From: Isoetes taiwanensis
Taxonomy: Eukaryota > Streptophyta > Lycopodiopsida > Isoetales > Isoetaceae
Length of the DNA stretch: 64,000 nucleotides
NCBI GenBank assembly: GCA_021234155.1
Contig: JAJEKV010000095.1
Span: 995,524 to 1,059,523, forward strand
Reading direction: 5' to 3'
Shown here piece after piece: positions 1-9,504 of the stretch. How positions within the stretch are numbered: position 1 is the first letter of the stretch; each line of letters opens with the position of its first letter. The notes beneath the pieces were generated by a model. That model did no database searches. It saw nothing but the letters and a program-made list of their open reading frames with translations, and was not told where the DNA came from. The position numbers were made by a program, and so were the translations under genes.

Positions 1-582
1 TAGCTTTCGTCTCATTTTCTGTCTTAACATTATTGTCTTAAACGTTTCTGTGGCAGGGAAGAAGGCAGCAAAAGGGCATCAAAAAAAACTGTGAAGATTA
101 AGCGTCCACACCCTCAAAAGCACACCGCTGACACGGACGAGCCTACTATTTATGAAAACTTTCAAACGCAGTGGTTCATTACCAGGGGTGCAGACGGAAA
201 GTACAGCACATTGACGTTTCTGTACGTTTGTAAAAGTGCTGGGAACAAAAGATACGCCGACACAGAGTTTGTCAACCTTGGGACAATTAAAGAGGTCTCA
301 GAGGTAGCCGGACAAGGAGGTCAGATGGGGAGGCTATCCTTCAAGACCTCCCAAGGGTTCATTGTTGTGGACATCGCCTTCTTTAGAATTGTCAGTGTGC
401 AACCACAGGCACTGTACAAATTCTTTTCACACTACAGGACTAAACGCAGCCTGTCTTCACTAATTAGACAGGTTTGTACTAGTACAAGCGAAGATTTTCC
501 TGTAAGTGAGTCAGAGCAGTCAGATGGAGGATCATCACCTTCTCCTAGTAATTCCGGGGGGTCATCAGATGGAGGGTCCTAA

Positions 583-1437
583 GAACTAGAAGAGGAAGAT
601 CCCCTAGTGCCGCCAAAGAAACTTAGCAGGCCAAGAGCCACAATAGCCGCTAAGGAACCGAAGAAGCGGAAGGTTCAGCAGCTTGAAGTTGCTGAAATCC
701 CCGAGGGAAGCACAAAAAAACAAAAGGGAAAAGGAAAAGCTCCCGGGGTAGCAATAAAAGAAAAGAAAGTTGATAAGACCTCCGAAAGAATGGAGGTAAT
801 AAATGCAGAAAAATTTGTACAAGGGGTGATCTATCTCCCTGTAACTTGCATGAGGCTGCCCCCAAAGAATGAAGCTGGTGAAAGGCCGCTTCAGGTTCGT
901 AAAATATATGCCGACCACTTAAGGAACCTGAAGGATAGAATTAGGAGCAATCCTAATGCTCATGTGGCGCCAATAGTTGTCCTTGTTGACAGGGAGCAAT
1001 GCAACACCCCCCAGGACTATGACAGAGAAAAAGCAGACACTTACACTCACTACGTCTTGGGAGGAAATCATAGCTTCAAGGCAAGAAGACAGGCAGACAA
1101 GTAAAAAAAAAAATAACCCGTGTATCTCTCAGTCCCGTAATGCGGTCATCGTGGTCTCACACCGACGAAGAAGCAAAAATCGTTGCCAACACACACAATG
1201 CTGACAACGAGTACAAATTAAAGATGAGCTTTGTCGACAAGATCCGGTTCATGCACAGGGAGTACATGATTTTTAAAGAAAAATATGGAGAAGACTTGAA
1301 GAAACCGGCCTACTCCTTAGAACTGAAGGAAGCCTGCGCAGTGGAGTGCTGCCTCAAGTACGACGAGGCTAACAAACGGCAGTCACTCATACCGCATGAC
1401 AACTGGTTTCAATTGGCCTTCAGAGACGGCAGAGTAA
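583..1437 (+). other. ParB-like domain segment of the methyltransferase gene
   Basis: Translation from 607 gives a Lys/Pro-rich linker with a likely nuclear signal (KEPKKRKV), then a ParB-like fold. Visible landmarks are YADHLRNLKDRI, a PIVVLVDRE strand, the GGNHSFKA box (equivalent to the GxHRxxA motif of ParB/sulfiredoxin domains), and DEEAKIVANTHN. The part before GGNHS and the part after it are in different frames, separated by an A11 run at 1103-1113. They can be joined by a one-base shift, or by a 32-nt GT-AG gap (1101-1132), which is short for a plant intron. The upstream TAA at 580-582 is the only stop between this segment and the N-terminal ORF, and both sides are in the same frame. 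Confidence 0.75.
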
Positions 1438-1779
1438 GTTTCTTTTGTATTCTGGAATAACTTTCTTGCCCTTCGACTGACCTCGTTAATTACTGTGCAG
1501 ATATGGACCTACAAAATGAGATATTTACCATGTTCGAGCGTGGTGAATTGAAAAGTAAAGGAAAGGTCTCAGAAAAGAAAAAAGGTTCTGATGTCCCAAA
1601 AAAAGAAATGACGATAACAGTGTGGAGAGAAATGCAGGGCTTTACTGACATGGACATACTAGAAAGGCTACTGCAGAAGGTCGTAGATAAAGAATTTACA
1701 CTAGAAGAAATGTCCAAGGAACTGCACAGGTAAAGACGACAGAACTTTCGTTTTAGGTTTCTTTCCTTAGCACTAAGCG

Positions 1780-2115
1780 TATTCCAGAATACACTACGAA
1801 TACACTAAGCAAAAGTGTATTCCGGAATACACTTTTGCTTGACGTTGAAAGCAAAAGTGTATTCCGGAATACACTTTTGCTTTACGTTAAGAGTTTGTCA
1901 ATGGCCTTAAAAAATACTAGTGTTATGTGAAGTAGATTAAAGAGGAGGCCAAGAGAATTCCATAATTCAAGTACTGTAGTAGAAGACCAGCCTCATAACA
2001 TAGCAGCAGAAGACCAACCTCAAACATTTGCTTTAACGTAAAGCAAAAGTTATTCCGGAATACACTTTTGCTTTCAATGTAAAGCAAAAGTGTATTCCGG
2101 AATACAATTTGGTTT
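1780..2115. repeat. Cluster of perfect palindromes with core GTATTCCGGAATAC
   Basis: Positions 1807-1840 (34 bp) and 1848-1883 (36 bp) are perfect palindromes centred on TCCGGA. A third copy at 2039-2074 lacks one base, and a fourth at 2081-2115 is degenerate on its right arm. A shorter GTATTCCAGAATAC core lies at 1780-1795. All lie inside the intron 1730-2182 of the methyltransferase gene. The TTCnnGAA core is also the inverted unit of plant heat-shock elements. Confidence 0.85.
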
Positions 2116-2389
2116 CCTCTTCTAGGTGTTTTTGTTTTCCGTAAAAGAAGTCTAATTTTGTTTCCTTGTTGTTGACTTCCAGCCAAAAAAACGTTATTAC
2201 GTGCCAAACATGTTTAATGGAGCAGCTGAACGTGGACAGCTGGGACAGGTGCAAAGAGCTCTATCCCATTGCTACATCCGACGAGCGTATTATTCAATAC
2301 GCTCCAAATTTTGAGGGTTGGATACGTCGTTTTCCTGTTTTTAAAGTTTTCCCTTTGTGTTGCATGAAGCTGACTTTAATCATTAACAG

Positions 2390-3629
2390 AGCAAGAAGAA
2401 GAACAAGGACCTGCCAGAAGGTTTTATGCACCTGGTACGAACAGCCAGAGAAGAAAGGACTCTAGCGGACAGGCGTGTTGTAGATGCTGAGCCGTCCGAC
2501 TACGAGAGGTTTTCTATGTTCGATCAAAATAATTTTTATTCTATCGTTCATGGGGACTGCACTAAGTTGCCAGGAAGTATAAAGCCACAAGATTTTACAT
2601 TGGTCATAGCAGACTTGCCATATGGTTTTAAGCTGAAGGATAGCCGCTACGACGATCAGCCTTTCAAAAACTCAGAATTCAATGCTTTCGTCGATGGAAT
2701 TAAGCAGGTTACCACAGCAAAACACTGGCGTCTTGTTGTGTTCCATTCAAGCATGCAGGCCGGCCTTGTGGAAGCTACTTTCAAGAACCACTTCGGTTCC
2801 CTTGTGCAAGCCGGTTATGAAAACATGGTCTGGTGAGTCCTTAAATCAAAAGTGCCGTTCATGTGTTCTTTCTTTCAAGTTTTTATTCATGGTTGCAATT
2901 GTAACCCGTCAGAGTCTATTCTGGAATACGTACTTACTATTCTGGAATACGATCTTGCAGGTACAAAACTAATATTAACTACCATGGTGGAGGACCGAGG
3001 CTCCTGAGCAAGGTTGAGTATCTCCATGTAGCTTACTGGAGTTTCGACGGGAAGCGTACCATGGAGCACTTCAACACTGCAACCTGCCAGAATTTTTCTA
3101 ATGTCCTAGAGTTCCCAGCAGTATTATAGAAGCTCCAGGACCCAAGTGCACAAGGCAGAATTGTAAATCATTACCAGAAGCCATAGAAGCTAATCAACCA
3201 TATTCTAGACATGTTCTCACGTCCAGGAGATTGGGTCCTTGATGCTTTCTCTGGCTCTGGTACAACAATAGCATGTGCACTTAAAAAGGGCTGTAATTGT
3301 GTTGCTATTGACATTGATAAAGAGGCTGTAGACTTCATCAAGATGAGGTTGTCTGCTCTACCAACTCTACCAGATGAAAATCAAGAGTTAGGAGCTAAAT
3401 CATCATCAGATTTTGCCAAGATGACATCCTCTGAAATACAGCCTCCTTTTACAAGCTCTCTGGAAGATGAACTACCTTTGCAGAGCTCAAAGAAGTAGCT
3501 CTAGCTACTATTCCTGAAGAGACTGTTGACACCAGCAAAGATAAAACAGTGCCAAAGGAGCAAACTGAAGAGATAGAAAAAGGTGAGATGAGCAAACCAC
3601 ACAATGAGGACTTCGATTTAGACCTCTGA
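2390..3629 (+). other. Methyltransferase catalytic segment (motif IV before motif I)
   Basis: Exon 2390-2832 encodes HGDCTKLPG and the catalytic motif ADLPYGF at 2609-2629. This is a variant of [DNS]PP[YF] with the first Pro replaced by Leu. Exon 2961-3629 carries YHGGGPRL, the FSRPGDWVLDAFSGSGTT SAM-binding loop near 3214-3267, and VAIDIDKEAVDF. Motif IV preceding motif I is the arrangement of beta-class amino-methyltransferases, so the product would be N6-methyladenine or N4-methylcytosine, not 5-methylcytosine. Two in-frame TAG codons (3127, 3184) separate the two halves of the last exon. Homology to the family is clear; activity of this copy is unlikely. Confidence 0.78.
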
Positions 3630-5400
3630 GTTTTCTTTTGCTATATTATTTATTATTGGCTACAAAATACTGCCATATTTACTGTACTGAAAGAAATTAT
3701 TAAAAAAAAAATTTATTTTTACGTATTTTGGATGTCTTCGACTTGCTAGTAATGTTCCTGGTGTATTAGTGTCTGAAATTCTGCCATTTTCAAGTGCTCT
3801 TCTCTACAAATGCGAGATTATCATTTTAAAGGGCCCCAAAATGCATGATATAATATTTTGTTCCACTTAAAATCCCGAGCTTCTTTTGAAAATGATCATT
3901 TTTCCAATCTTGGTGTTTTTTTTAAGGGAATCTTTGAAACGGGAGTGATGCAACACTTCCGTTTAATTTGCAATCCTGTTATGGGTCTCGATCCAATGCC
4001 TCAAGCATGTCGCCTTCTACTTATGGAATATGAACGGGGTATTTTTGATCATTTTGAATACGTGCTAATAACAGGGCAATGCCTGTTGGAATGGTTCTTA
4101 CGAGCAGTCGGCCCCTGTTATTGGCAAAATATCAAGGCCCCTAATTTAGTTTTAATATTCTTTCCTTTTAAATTGTATTCATTTTAAATTGTACGTTGAT
4201 GGCTTTTGCAACCTTTAAATAAGTATGATCCATGAATTCAAAGAATATACTGTCCCCTTTCTTGCTTAATTCTAAACATTACTTCAATCTACGTTTTATA
4301 TATGTAGGGAATTAGGTACACTTTATCTTGCACGATGTGAAGGGGAACGTTACATGATCAATAACCCTCTTTCGTGACACATTGTTGATAGTCAAAGAAT
4401 CATAGAACTTGAGGAGAACTTGCCGAGGTTTTTCGGCCTGTTTTTGCACTCTTTTTGATTTAACGCACAAATTTTCCAATTCGCGGCGGTCTGCCGTGAT
4501 AATTTCTTGTATTTATACTCCATTCCACACATCCATTACAATCTATTGATTCATTTTAGCTCATTTATGCACTCCATTAGGCTACATTCGCATATTCCAT
4601 CTGCCCATGACTAACACATGTTTATAGTAAGTTATGCTTTTGCAGCATTTATGTGTCAGACCTGGATGCATTCGCAAAAATCTGCATGTGATTTTTGTAA
4701 AAGGCATAAAGAAGAAAACTGAACCGTGCCGCAGCTATTGGAGATATGGGTATAGCTATTGTGAAAGAGGGTAAGCCTGATCTTTGTAAGAAAGTTATGC
4801 CTACTATTATTGTTTGTCAATGCAAACCCTGGAGGAGAAAAGATGCATTTTCGTATATTTTGAAGGTAAGCTAGATTCGATCTAGCAAATTTGCAGAATA
4901 CTTGTTGCAAGTTTTGCAACGCAGAGAATGGAGTTTCTGAAAACCTAAAGTTTGATTTACAAGCCCTTTTCTTTTTAAACAACATGATGCTGGATTTGCA
5001 GATGTTTTGGTTGACATTTCTGATCAATTTCTTTCATTCCATGTGGCCTTGATCAGAGGACTTGCACCATGTTAGTTTCTTCTAGAAACCATTTTCTCTA
5101 GGAACTGGATATTTCTGCAGGGCACTGGATACTCGAAATAGGTAGTAGAGAACTCTCTCTTTAGACTGTGGCGCCTGAAGTGTGCCTGAAAAAAACCTAA
5201 TTTAGGTGTTTGGTTTCGATTCCAGATTAACCTGCAGGCCCCTGATGCGGCCCCTGATGCAACTACGTCGGCCTTTCCCTGATGCCGCCCCTGATGAGGA
5301 ACAGAGGAATGCAAAGAATATCTGTTGGTGGCGCCGCCACAGCTCCGCCAGAAAAGAGTCCCAAAATTACCTGAAAATAAAAAAGGCTGTAATCTAAAGG
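3630..5400. other. Intergenic, no supported gene
   Basis: AT-rich DNA with only short unsupported ORFs. The only structure seen is a degenerate GCGGCGG/CCGCC palindrome with a TTTCTTGTA tail at 4471-4511, related to better copies at 42641 and 47433. A short repeat of the word CCCCTGATG occurs near 5238-5295. Confidence 0.6.
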
Positions 5401-5424
5401 AATCGGTGGGTGCTGAAGGTTACA

Positions 5425-6132
5425 TAATGGGGCCCTTTTACCGTATTAGGGTTCCGGCTTCATCCACAGCTTCAATCTCCTGCTTCGAGCAGGGCGCCTT
5501 GCACAGGTTTGTGTACACTTACTCTCTACAATGCAGCATCCCGTTTGCTTCTATTACTGGCCATCTTCAGTTGTATGTAGAATGGCCCTTTCCTTGAAGC
5601 AAAAGCAAAGTTCATGTTCCAATCGCAGCGAAAATAAAGCTTGAGTTCTTTGAACTTCTGGCTGAATCGACTAGTTGCTGCATTACTGTTTGTTGTTTGA
5701 AATTTGCACTATGGTTTTGTACTTCTGTCTGAGGCCAGGATCTCTTTAATCTTATAAGCGTCTGTTTCTATTCAACCGAGTTAGTTCCGACCAGTTTTGT
5801 CTATTGTCGAGATTAATGAAGCGGCTATCAGTATTTCCTTAGAATGGTCGCAGATTAGAAACCGGAAATGGTTATTTGAGGTCTGTAATTGAGGCTTTTT
5901 TTCGGCAGCCCCGTTTAGTTTTGCCTTGTTAGATGCGTATTTGTATGCTTTTCTGCTTATGACGATTTTGATTTACATGGGCATGTATCCATAAATACTC
6001 TACTGCTTTCCTTCTGAAGCACCTGGATTTGTTATGCAAATTGCCGTTTTCCATTCATCATGGCTTAATTTATCCAATTGTAATCTTTGTACAGGTTTGA
6101 CTAAGCAGGAAGGTGCCAGTAGCTAAGTTTCA
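5425..6132 (+). promoter_or_regulatory. RPS25 5' region with telo-box and 5' UTR intron
   Basis: TTAGGGTT at 5446-5453 is the reverse of the plant telo-box AAACCCTAA, which is enriched at promoters and leaders of ribosomal protein genes. A GGGGCCC word lies just upstream. A likely 5' UTR intron runs from somewhere after about 5500 to the acceptor TTTGTACAG ending at 6096, leaving a short leader exon before the ATG at 6133. The transcription start cannot be fixed from sequence alone. Confidence 0.5.
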
Positions 6133-6726
6133 ATGGTGCGTTTGCTATTTATTAGTAGCTCTTATTTGACTATCAAATCTGATGTCTTTTTGAAAATTTT
6201 AGGCTCCTAAGAAGGACCAAAAAGCTGCACCAGCTGCAGCCAAACTAGCCAAAAGTGGTGGTGGAAAGCAAAAGAAAAAGGTAAGATTAGTTTTGCCAGC
6301 AGATTTATTGGAGTAAAAATTTGTACATTTATTTTGTACATTGTTCTGTACCTCTATTATTTGAACAATTATGTGCTATTTGGCTTACTAGAAATGGAGC
6401 AAAGGCAAGCAAAAGAAGAAAATGAACAACATGGTCTTATTTGACCAAGCAACTTATGACAAGCTGCTATCTGAAGTTCCCAAATACAAGCTTATTACTC
6501 CATCAGTGTTGTCAGATCGTCTTAGGGTATGCCATTTTGTGTATTGAAGATCTTTGCTTCCTAGAGTGTATGTATTTTATGTAAATTAACAATATTTGTC
6601 ACTATCTTATAGATAACTGGCTCTCTGGCACGCAAAGCAATCAAGGAACTTATGTCAAGAGGAACAATCCGGTTGGTTGCTGCACATGCTAATCAGCAAA
6701 TCTATACCAGAGCAACAAACACATAA
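6133..6726 (+). CDS. RPS25: 40S ribosomal protein S25 (eS25)
   Basis: This is a small-subunit ribosomal protein of the cytosolic ribosome. The four coding exons are 6133-6135 (ATG only), 6203-6280, 6392-6526 and 6613-6726; all introns are GT-AG, all junctions are phase 0, and the product is 109 residues. The basic N-terminus ([20 protein letters not shown]) leads into the winged-helix part with [38 protein letters not shown] and the invariant C-terminus [10 protein letters not shown]. Length and motifs match plant eS25 (about 108 residues) throughout. An ATG standing alone in its exon, split off by an intron, is common in ribosomal protein genes. No disruption is seen, so this is a real expressed gene. 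Confidence 0.97.
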
Positions 6727-6808
6727 TGGTGTCGCTAGTTTTTTGAGATTGAGTTTGTAGCTACAAACACATAATGGCATTGCTGGTTTTAGATTCAGTT
6801 TGAAGGTC
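6715..6808 (+). repeat. Tandem duplication across the RPS25 stop codon
   Basis: A unit of about 48 bp starting ACAAACACATAATGG is repeated once, at 6715-6762 and 6763-6808. The first copy includes the last codons and TAA of RPS25. The second copy lies in the 3' UTR and has diverged at several bases. Confidence 0.75.
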
Positions 6809-6972
6809 GTAACATCTGATTCTGCTCTTGCAATCATCTGTTGAATCGGGAATTTGTTTAATTTTAAGTTTTTTTGCTGACATGGATAATTAGCTAATGT
6901 GATAATTTTTGTTTTTCAAATTGCCTCCATTAGTGGAATCGAGCCCTTAAGATGGTTAAAGAATGCGATAAT

Positions 6973-6982
6973 TTTAGGGTTT
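6973..6982 (+). promoter_or_regulatory. Telo-box-like element 8 bp before the EAPP ATG
   Basis: TTTAGGGTTT lies immediately upstream of the ATG at 6990, matching a reversed telo-box in the leader. It fits a growth- or cell-cycle-linked plant promoter, but function is inferred from the motif only. The interval to the RPS25 stop is 263 bp, so the promoter must be compact or overlap the RPS25 3' UTR. Confidence 0.4.
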
Positions 6983-6989
6983 GAAGATT

Positions 6990-7859
6990 ATGGAGTCCGG
7001 CGATGGAGTGAAGGCCTCTGCAGCGGCTTCACCATGCTCCTCGTCTTCGTCTGGTAATATGACTATTTGCAGTAATCGTGTGTAGGAGCCGTATGGTGAA
7101 TCCAGTTTTATTTGTAGATGCTGATGTGAAGCTGAAGTTGGACAAACCAGAGTATTATGATGCCTCAATTGATGACAAAGACCAGCATTGGGCTGATTTC
7201 CAACGCCAAGGTCGTAAATCCGATGCTGTTTTGAGCTGCCCGGCATGCTTTATTACGCTTTGTCTTGATTGCCAACGGTAATGTATAAACATCTAATTTA
7301 CAGTAGAAAAAAGATTCTGTTTTTTCAAAGTCATCTAACGTTTCATGATTGATATTAAACCTGCTTTGTGTTTGGGAATCATAGGCTGGTTTATCAGATG
7401 CTGTAATTAGCAAAGGGCATTTAGAGCAAAGGGCATGTAGAATTGGTTTTGTTTAAACCAAAATAGAGAAATTACTCCTATGGTGACGATTCGTTAAAAA
7501 GCTGTAGGAAAACAGAGCAATACACCTTGTAATTCTGTCATATGTATTAGGAAGCCATGCTTATGATGAAATTGGATTTCACAGACGCTGATGATGCAAG
7601 ATGCAGGCATGAGGTATATGTTACGCAGTACAGAGCTATGTTTGTAAGAAACTGCAGGATAAAGGAAAATATTAACGTTCGATTTCCATTGCAGATCAAT
7701 AGGAAACGAAAATCGCGAAGTGCTCAACATGTTGAACATGTGTATAATGATGAAGAAGCATATAATCCAGTGTCCTGTTCCGTTTGCGATACTGAAGTAG
7801 CTGTTATAGACAAAGATGAAGTATATCATTTTTTTAACATCATACCTAGTTATTCTTGA
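6990..7859 (+). CDS. EAPP: E2F-associated phosphoprotein (EAPP) homologue
   Basis: The three exons 6990-7053, 7118-7277 and 7607-7859 join in phase with GT-AG introns of 64 and 329 nt, giving 158 residues. After a Ser/Ala-rich start come YYDASIDDKDQHW, SDAVLSCPACFITLCLDCQRH (first CxxC and CxxC pair), YVTQYRAMFVRNC, then PVSCSVCDTEVAV and DKDEVYHFFN near the C-terminus. These Cys pairs and the terminal HFFN block are diagnostic of the EAPP family, a nuclear protein first described as an E2F partner. The plant protein is shorter than the human one (about 285), mainly at the N-terminus. The HE codons after the second junction confirm the splice. No break is seen. Confidence 0.93.
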
Positions 7860-8194
7860 GTCCATTGTACATATAGTCTGCTGAAATAGAAAGGGCAATG
7901 TTGTCTTGTACATTTTTGAAAAACTCGGTCTATTTTACCTTGTGATTGGTTACGGCCAATCTTCAAGAGTACTTTACATTGCAATAGGATGGATCGGTCA
8001 GAATGGTATATGATCAAAACATGGATACATGTTCTGAAACCTTTTTGCTGCAAGCTTTTGAACAGGTGGGCTTTTATAAAAACATAATCTATTTCTTTTA
8101 TGATAGGATCTGTTGTTGGGGTTGACCATTGAATAAGGCTACTTAGATCATTTTGAGGAATTTTGTTGCAGGAATATATTGACTAATTTAGAAT
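7860..8194. other. Intergenic, nothing recognised
   Basis: AT-rich sequence downstream of EAPP, probably including its 3' UTR. No gene, repeat or RNA is supported here. Confidence 0.5.
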
Positions 8195-8769
8195 ATGACC
8201 AAACATATGTCAAAACATTGCCAAAAAAGTGACAAACATTGGCCTAAAATATGTTAAAATAGGTGTAAAAAATATGCCAAGACAACTTAAAATGTGACAA
8301 AATAGGTGCCAAAGACTTGTCAGAAAAGTGACAAAAACTCATCTGAAATTGACACAATAGGTGCCAAAGAATTGCCAAAAAAGTGACAAAAATAGATATA
8401 AAATATGACACTTTAGATGACACTAAATTGTCAAAAAAACAACCTAAGATATGACAATATAGATGTCAAAGAATTGCCCAAAGAAGTGACAAAAACATGC
8501 TATAAAGATGATAAATAGGGTCTCAAAAATTTGCCTAAGATATGACAATATAGATGTCAAAGAAATGCCCAAAAAAGTGACAAAAAAATGCTATAAAGAT
8601 GACAAATGAGGTGTCAAAAATTTGCCAAAAAAAGTGACAAAAAACTGACGATCTATCGTCACCAATTTTTGACATTTTTATGGTCACATTTTTGTCAGTT
8701 CTCTGAAAAATGCAGTAGTCTACAAAGTGACAAAAAAAACTGACAATAAACGCCTATTCTCTTGTAGTG
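8195..8769. mobile_element. CACTA (En/Spm-type) transposon end with subterminal repeats
   Basis: The right edge reads ...TTCTCTTGTAGTG, ending at 8769; its reverse complement starts CACTACAAGAGAA, a typical CACTA terminal inverted repeat. Inside it, from about 8218, the words GTGACAAAAA and GGTGCCAAAGA repeat many times in degenerate form, as expected of subterminal transposase-binding repeats. The words change orientation near 8650-8700. No matching left terminus and no transposase were found, so this is a fragment or a non-autonomous copy. Confidence 0.65.
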
Positions 8770-8772
8770 AAA

Positions 8773-9504
8773 ATGGAGAATCATCCCGAAAAAACTCTTA
8801 TTGCAGGCAAAGGGAAAGGTTTTCTAAACGAAAATGAAGATTCAAAGGCAAATGAGGAGGATGAAGATACAGATTTGTTGGATGATATTCCCATTGGTGA
8901 ACTAATTCGTCCAACAGGTAAGGGAATTGAGTGGCCAAATTTGAGTAATTCTTTCAGTCAATTTCAGAAAAGAAGAGATAGTCTGGATTCCATTGATCAC
9001 ATGCATTTCTTATATGAAAGGGAAAGACAGAGTAGCCCTTGCAAACATGTTCTTCCTGATGGTATAAAACTGACGACCCCTATTGAAGCACAACCACTCA
9101 ATACTCTTCTGATGCCTCTAAGTATGCAGCCACCAGACATTGCTGATAAAGCAGTAAATACTGAGGCCACAGTTAGTGATGCTTCCAAAACACTAAATGC
9201 AGAATCTTCCCATAAACTTCATGGATATTTTGATCCTCCACATCCTATTTACCATACTTTTGCCGCTATGGAAGATGTAGGAGATGATATAGATAATGCT
9301 GAGGATGTCATAGAGGATGCAGATTATTTAACTTTAGAAGATCAAACCATTGCGAAGGAGGATGAAGCTGCTAAAAAACGTGGCAGACCTAAGAAGAAGA
9401 AGTTCATGGCTAATATAAAGAAAGAGGGTAGTAAAGGATGTGGTCATCCACGCAAGGATTCACTTGATGATGGTAAAGCCTCTTCCAGGCATGGAATAAT
9501 ATAA
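8773..9504 (+). CDS. Acidic protein with AT-hook, possible transposase N-terminus
   Basis: This is an open frame of 243 codons from an ATG four bases after the CACTA end. The product is acidic (EEDEDTDLLDDIP; DDIDNAEDVIEDADY) and ends with an AT-hook, KKRGRPKKKK, followed by a basic, Gly-rich tail. No enzyme domain is recognised. It lies upstream of and on the same strand as the piggyBac transposase at 12669-14530, with a hAT remnant between them. One reading is that it is the N-terminal exon of that transposase gene, separated by a later insertion. The other is an unrelated host gene exon cut by the CACTA element. The true start may lie beyond the element. Its long open frame with balanced composition supports coding origin. 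Confidence 0.5.
   Translation: MENHPEKTLIAGKGKGFLNENEDSKANEEDEDTDLLDDIPIGELIRPTGKGIEWPNLSNSFSQFQKRRDSLDSIDHMHFLYERERQSSPCKHVLPDGIKLTTPIEAQPLNTLLMPLSMQPPDIADKAVNTEATVSDASKTLNAESSHKLHGYFDPPHPIYHTFAAMEDVGDDIDNAEDVIEDADYLTLEDQTIAKEDEAAKKRGRPKKKKFMANIKKEGSKGCGHPRKDSLDDGKASSRHGII

Larger units (their letters stand above)
57..3629 (+). pseudogene. ParB-like domain + beta-class DNA methyltransferase gene, decayed
   Basis: This is a multi-exon gene whose start lies upstream of the window; an intron acceptor (cag) ends at 56. Supported exons are 57-1100 or beyond, about 1133-1433 (or 1437), 1501-1729, 2183 to about 2330, 2390-2832 and 2961-3629. Junctions at 1729/2183 and 2832/2961 keep phase. The order is an unrecognised N-terminal domain, a Ser/Gly-rich then Lys-rich linker, a ParB-like domain, a helical linker, then a methyltransferase with catalytic motif ADLPYGF before the SAM-binding motif FSGSGTT. 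The frame is broken by TAA at 580, a shift at the A-run near 1103, TAG at 3127 and 3184, and a shift near 3470 that restores an acidic tail ending at 3627-3629. I infer a foreign or mobile-element origin and a non-functional copy, unless the breaks are sequencing errors. ParB-methyltransferase pairings are known from bacteria and phages. Confidence 0.8.

Noticed and set aside
1101-1132. A 32-nt intron in the ParB-like segment
   Set aside because: It keeps phase, but it is shorter than normal plant introns; a one-base frameshift in the adjacent A-run explains the break at least as well.
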